Positions 60,989 to 64,000 of a DNA stretch of 64,000 bases are shown here, piece after piece. Origin of the DNA: JANXVV01 sp038230975 (GTDB lineage Bacteria; Planctomycetota; Phycisphaerae; Tepidisphaerales; Tepidisphaeraceae); NCBI GenBank assembly GCA_038230975.1, contig JBBRMF010000001.1, forward strand, positions 1-64,000, given 5' to 3'. The position numbers and the translations under genes were made by a program. The notes below the pieces were generated by a model. The model saw nothing but the letters and a program-made list of their open reading frames with translations. It had not been told where the DNA came from and ran no database searches. How positions within the stretch are numbered: position 1 is the first letter of the stretch; every line of letters begins with the position of its first letter.

Positions 60989-61531
60989 ATGATGGATTGG
61001 ATGCAAGAACTGATCGTGCTCGTGGAAGCGGAGTTTCACTCGCGTCGGATCGTGGCGACGTTGGCCACGGTTGACCGGGATGGAAGCCCGCGGGCGCGCA
61101 CCGTCGTCGTACGATCATTCAATGCAGATGACAATTCGCTCTGGATGACGACGGACTCGCGAACCGGCAAAATGCAGGAACTGGAGGTACGACCGCTCGC
61201 TGAGGTCGTTTTCTGGATGCCGCATGAACGACAACAGTTTCGGTTACGCGGCACTATGGAAATCGTACGCGATGGCTCGGCAAGGGAGGAACTTTGGAAG
61301 GGGCTCAACGAATCGACTCGCGCCATGTTCTTTTGGCCCACACCAGGTGCGCTGCGGGAAGACGGATTTCAATTCGTGCCGACTGTGCCACCGGGTCCGG
61401 CTCCCGCTGAATTTATTTTGCTGATATTGAAACCGAACCTGGTCGAGGCGCTTGAATTAAATGAGATGCCGCATCGCCGCCGACGATGGGCAGAGGCCAA
61501 CCAATGGCAAATGACGCTTGTGAATCCGTGA
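60989..61531 (+). CDS. FMN-binding pyridoxamine-oxidase-like protein
   Basis: This 180-residue protein of the PNPOx-like split-barrel family has RRIVATLATVDRDGSPRART then VVVRSFNADDNSLWMTTDSR and TGKMQELEVRPLAEVVFWMP (split), ending RRRRWAEANQWQMTLVNP. It is closest in style to the Alr4036-type group, which binds FMN; the reaction is unknown. A Met pair is at the start (60989 and 60992). It is a single gene. Confidence 0.82.
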   Translation: MMDWMQELIVLVEAEFHSRRIVATLATVDRDGSPRARTVVVRSFNADDNSLWMTTDSRTGKMQELEVRPLAEVVFWMPHERQQFRLRGTMEIVRDGSAREELWKGLNESTRAMFFWPTPGALREDGFQFVPTVPPGPAPAEFILLILKPNLVEALELNEMPHRRRRWAEANQWQMTLVNP

Positions 61532-61593
61532 CCGACGCATTTTTGCCCCCAGCGCTACATCACACATAGAAACTGAGCCGTACAAGTCGGTGG

Positions 61594-61613
61594 CACCCTA
61601 AATCTTTAGGGTG
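61594..61613. terminator. Small hairpin between convergent genes, partial family B arm
   Basis: CACCCTAAA pairs exactly with TTTAGGGTG around TC. The preceding GTCGGTGGCACCCTAAAT matches the right edge of family B, so this looks like a family B remnant that forms its own hairpin. Confidence 0.5.
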
Positions 61614-61627
61614 ACGTAACATCGGGT

Positions 61628-62407
61628 TTATCCTTCGTTGGTGACGGCAGCACGTCGGGGATCGCGATGGCTAAGCTCGAACGTTCTCAAATTTTCCGGA
61701 TTGAAAGTGAGCTGATTTCGCCCGGTTCGCAACAGGTTTTGAATGCGGAGTTGAGTGAGCGCAAGACTCACGGTTTCCCGGGCGACTCCCACCGCCTGGG
61801 CAAGCTGCTGATGGGTAATCCGAAGGACAACGCCATCCGGATGCGGCGTCGCGGCGGCGGAATGGCTGAATCTCACGAGGGTTTTCAGCAGCCTTGAGTT
61901 GCAATCGTCAAAAACCAGCCCAGCCGCATCCGCACGGGCGGCAGACAATTTGCCGGCAAGCTGCTTCACCATTTCGGCGGCGACCTTCGGCTGCTGGGAC
62001 ATCACGACAAGCAATTTGTCGGCCGGAACTTCCGTGACGACCGACGCGACCACCGCGACGGCTTGCTCGCCATAATGCTGCTGCCGAGCGAGGGCGGCCT
62101 CACCACACCAATCATCGGGCCCCAGAATCTCCAGCAGGCGACCGCTCGTTTCCGCCTCGATCCGATACGTTCGAATCTGTCCGCGATGGACAAAGAACAA
62201 AGATTTTGCGGCTGCGTTCGGTACATACAACACTTTCCCCGCAGCCACGGTTGCCCGCTTGGCTCCAAGGGCCGGATTTAAAAGCAGTTCTACAAAAGGG
62301 GACACTTCTGCTGAATTTGAGACAGAATGCTGGGCAGGCGTCTGTGCTGGATTGTGGGAGGGGACCGTTTGAGAATTACCGTGAGAAACACCATTATCGT
62401 ACATCAT
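61628..62407 (-). CDS. Crp/Fnr-family transcription regulator
   Basis: This 259-residue regulator has a cyclic-nucleotide-type beta-barrel (VAAGKVLYVPNAAAKSLFFV then HRGQIRTYRIEAETSGRLLE) and a C-terminal winged helix-turn-helix (ITHQQLAQAVGVARETVSLA). No Fnr iron-sulfur cysteine cluster is seen, and the effector is unknown. The first 35 residues are Ser/Gln/Asn-rich and probably disordered. Two Met codons follow GGAG (62407 and 62404); either may be the start. It is divergent from guaB, and could regulate it. Confidence 0.88.
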   Translation of the reverse strand: MMYDNGVSHGNSQTVPSHNPAQTPAQHSVSNSAEVSPFVELLLNPALGAKRATVAAGKVLYVPNAAAKSLFFVHRGQIRTYRIEAETSGRLLEILGPDDWCGEAALARQQHYGEQAVAVVASVVTEVPADKLLVVMSQQPKVAAEMVKQLAGKLSAARADAAGLVFDDCNSRLLKTLVRFSHSAAATPHPDGVVLRITHQQLAQAVGVARETVSLALTQLRIQNLLRTGRNQLTFNPENLRTFELSHRDPRRAAVTNEG

Positions 62408-62534
62408 CGAACTCCGGATCAAAAATAGAGTCAACCGTGCGCACGCCTGCACCGTTTCTCCCTTATGCACGTGTTACGAAGTGGGGTGGGGTGTGTTCAC
62501 TGAGTTATGAAAATAAGTTTTACCCGCTTCTACC

Positions 62535-62563
62535 TTGACAACGCGGGAACCGCTCCTTATCTC
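62535..62563 (+). promoter_or_regulatory. guaB promoter, leaderless layout
   Basis: A perfect TTGACA, a 17-base spacer and TATCTC, ending six bases before the guaB ATG. There is no Shine-Dalgarno site. Confidence 0.55.
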
Positions 62564-62569
62564 TATCCT

Positions 62570-64000
62570 ATGGAACACCCGAAGATTGTTGCTGACGGAA
62601 TCACCTTTGATGATGTCCTGCTGATCCCCTCCCGCAGCGACTTTATTCCTGCCGAAGCCGACACCCGCACCAAGCTGACGCGGACGATCGAACTGAACAT
62701 CCCGTTACTCAGTGCTCCGATGGATACCGTGACTGAATCGGCATTGGCGATTGCACTTGCGCAGGAAGGGGGCCTCGGGATCATCCACAAGAATTTATCG
62801 ATTGAGAATCAGGCTCGCGAAGTTGAGAAAGTGAAGCGAAGCGAGAACGGCGTGATCGTCGACCCGATCACATTGCCTCCGACTGCTTCCATCGCGACGG
62901 CTCGGAAGATCATGCGGGAATACAACGTCAGCGGCATTCCGATCGTGGAAGGAGCTGACCCGGACCCGTCCACTCCTCATCGTCGCTCGGACGGCAACGG
63001 CACGACCGGCAAGTTGGTGGGGATCATGACCCGGCGCGATTTGAAGTTTCAGGAAGATGATAGCCGGCGTATCGGCGATGTGATGACTCACGAGAATCTC
63101 GTGACCGCGCCGGAACATACCACGCTCGATGAAGCGGAGCGAATTCTTTATCACGCGAAAGTCGAAAAGTTATTGCTCGTGGATAGTGGCCGTCGTCTGG
63201 CCGGATTAATCACCATGCGCGATATCGACAAGTTGCATCAGTTTCCCAATTCGTGTAAGGACAAGCGAGGCCGACTGCGCGTCGGTGCCGCGACGGGTGT
63301 GAATGATTTCGGGCGAGTCGAGGCACTGATTAAAGCGGACGTGGATGTGCTCGTGGTTGATACAGCTCATGGACACAGCCGCAACGTTATTGAAACGGTA
63401 CGCGAAATTAAGAAGAACTGGAATATTCAGGTCATCGCCGGCAACGTCGCGACGGCGGCGGGGGCGCAGGATCTCATCGATGCAGGTGCCGATGCGATCA
63501 AGATCGGTATTGGCCCGGGTTCAATCTGCACGACTCGCATTATCAGCGGTGTAGGCGTTCCACAGGTGACGGCGATTTTTGAAGCCGCAAAGGCGGCTGG
63601 CCCCGCAGGCGTGCCGATCATTGCCGACGGTGGAATTCGTCACAGCGGAGACATCACCAAGGCAATCGCCGCCGGAGCGAGCGCGGTGATGATGGGAAGC
63701 CTCTTTGCGGGGCTCAATGAATCGCCCGGTGAATTGGTGATTTATCAAGGCCGGCGGTATAAAACATATCGCGGCATGGGTAGTATGGGCGCGATGGTCA
63801 AAGGTTCTAGCGACCGATACGGGCAGGCCGGTGTGAAAGAGAGCAGTAAGCTGGTGCCCGAAGGTGTCGAGGGACGCGTGCCGTATCGTGGCCCGCTGGG
63901 TGATTTTGTATATCAGATGGTCGGTGGCCTGCGAGCCGGCATGGGCTATTGCGGAACGCGAAATATCGAGGAGCTTCGGGCAAACGCTCGCTTCTGCCGT
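62570..64000 (+). CDS. guaB: IMP dehydrogenase (3' end cut by window)
   Basis: The visible 477 residues have no stop; the full enzyme is about 490. It converts IMP to XMP, the first step to GMP. The barrel start [13 protein letters not shown], two CBS domains (about 95-215), the Asp in [12 protein letters not shown], and the catalytic Cys 320 in [18 protein letters not shown] are all present, as is the [13 protein letters not shown] flap region. It is divergent from the Crp/Fnr gene. It starts right after a strong promoter without a leader. Confidence 0.97.
   Translation, partial: MEHPKIVADGITFDDVLLIPSRSDFIPAEADTRTKLTRTIELNIPLLSAPMDTVTESALAIALAQEGGLGIIHKNLSIENQAREVEKVKRSENGVIVDPITLPPTASIATARKIMREYNVSGIPIVEGADPDPSTPHRRSDGNGTTGKLVGIMTRRDLKFQEDDSRRIGDVMTHENLVTAPEHTTLDEAERILYHAKVEKLLLVDSGRRLAGLITMRDIDKLHQFPNSCKDKRGRLRVGAATGVNDFGRVEALIKADVDVLVVDTAHGHSRNVIETVREIKKNWNIQVIAGNVATAAGAQDLIDAGADAIKIGIGPGSICTTRIISGVGVPQVTAIFEAAKAAGPAGVPIIADGGIRHSGDITKAIAAGASAVMMGSLFAGLNESPGELVIYQGRRYKTYRGMGSMGAMVKGSSDRYGQAGVKESSKLVPEGVEGRVPYRGPLGDFVYQMVGGLRAGMGYCGTRNIEELRANARFCR

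Overview
The window looks like chromosomal DNA of a free-living planctomycete, most likely of the Phycisphaerae/Tepidisphaerales type. This is inferred from three things. The S10-spc-alpha ribosomal cluster is gene-sparse: no rpmD, adk, infA or rpsD is visible. There are many secreted, lipoprotein and zinc-ribbon proteins. The gaps between genes are full of short palindromic repeats. I had no database, so the lineage is an inference. I see no phage, insertion sequence, CRISPR array or rRNA.

Layout. 0.1-11 kb: an ABC-2 permease with a PilZ protein, ribBA (riboflavin), a secreted HExxH peptidase, an ABC-2 exporter pair whose permease carries an extra C-terminal domain, a secreted beta-propeller, and recR coupled to an omega-amidase-like hydrolase. 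11.3-16 kb: pyrD followed by a small accessory patch (lipoprotein, RmlC-like cupin, glycosyltransferase, two orphan genes, a broken second pyrD 3' end, a PemK/MazF-type toxin-antitoxin pair). 16.2-31 kb: housekeeping and envelope genes including eno, tsaB, a serine carboxypeptidase-like protein, a HAD phosphatase, tRNA-Gln, murI, a peroxiredoxin, a Sua5/TsaC protein, a degenerate receiver protein and a nucleoside-type ABC permease. 31.7-38.5 kb: two complementary M16 peptidase subunits, a sigma-factor-like protein with a membrane anchor, an HlyD-like adaptor, and a lipoprotein with a prenyltransferase-like toroid fold.

38.6-55.5 kb is the ribosomal cluster: rpsJ, rplC, rplD, rplW, rplB, rpsS, rplV, rpsC, rplP, rpmC, rpsQ, rplN, rplX, rplE, rpsN, rpsH, rplF, rplR, rpsE, rplO, secY, map, rpmJ, rpsM, rpsK, rpoA, rplQ, closed by a strong terminator. 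Its unusual feature is a recurring inverted repeat (words such as GTCAGTGGTCCGTTGTCAGT and its complement) in about fourteen of the gaps between cistrons. Several proteins have tails; the clearest is a Gly/Arg-rich N-terminus on S5. 55.9-64 kb: a processive glycosyltransferase, a thioesterase, an M20 peptidase, a CpsB-type PHP phosphatase with a methyltransferase, an FMN-binding oxidase-like protein, a Crp/Fnr regulator, and guaB, which is cut by the window end.

Across the rest of the window at least ten families of imperfect palindromes (labelled A to K here) sit between genes, some nested in one another. Several genes have a promoter -10 box only 6-8 bases before the start codon and no Shine-Dalgarno site, which suggests leaderless mRNAs. 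Many other genes have clear AGGAG-type sites.
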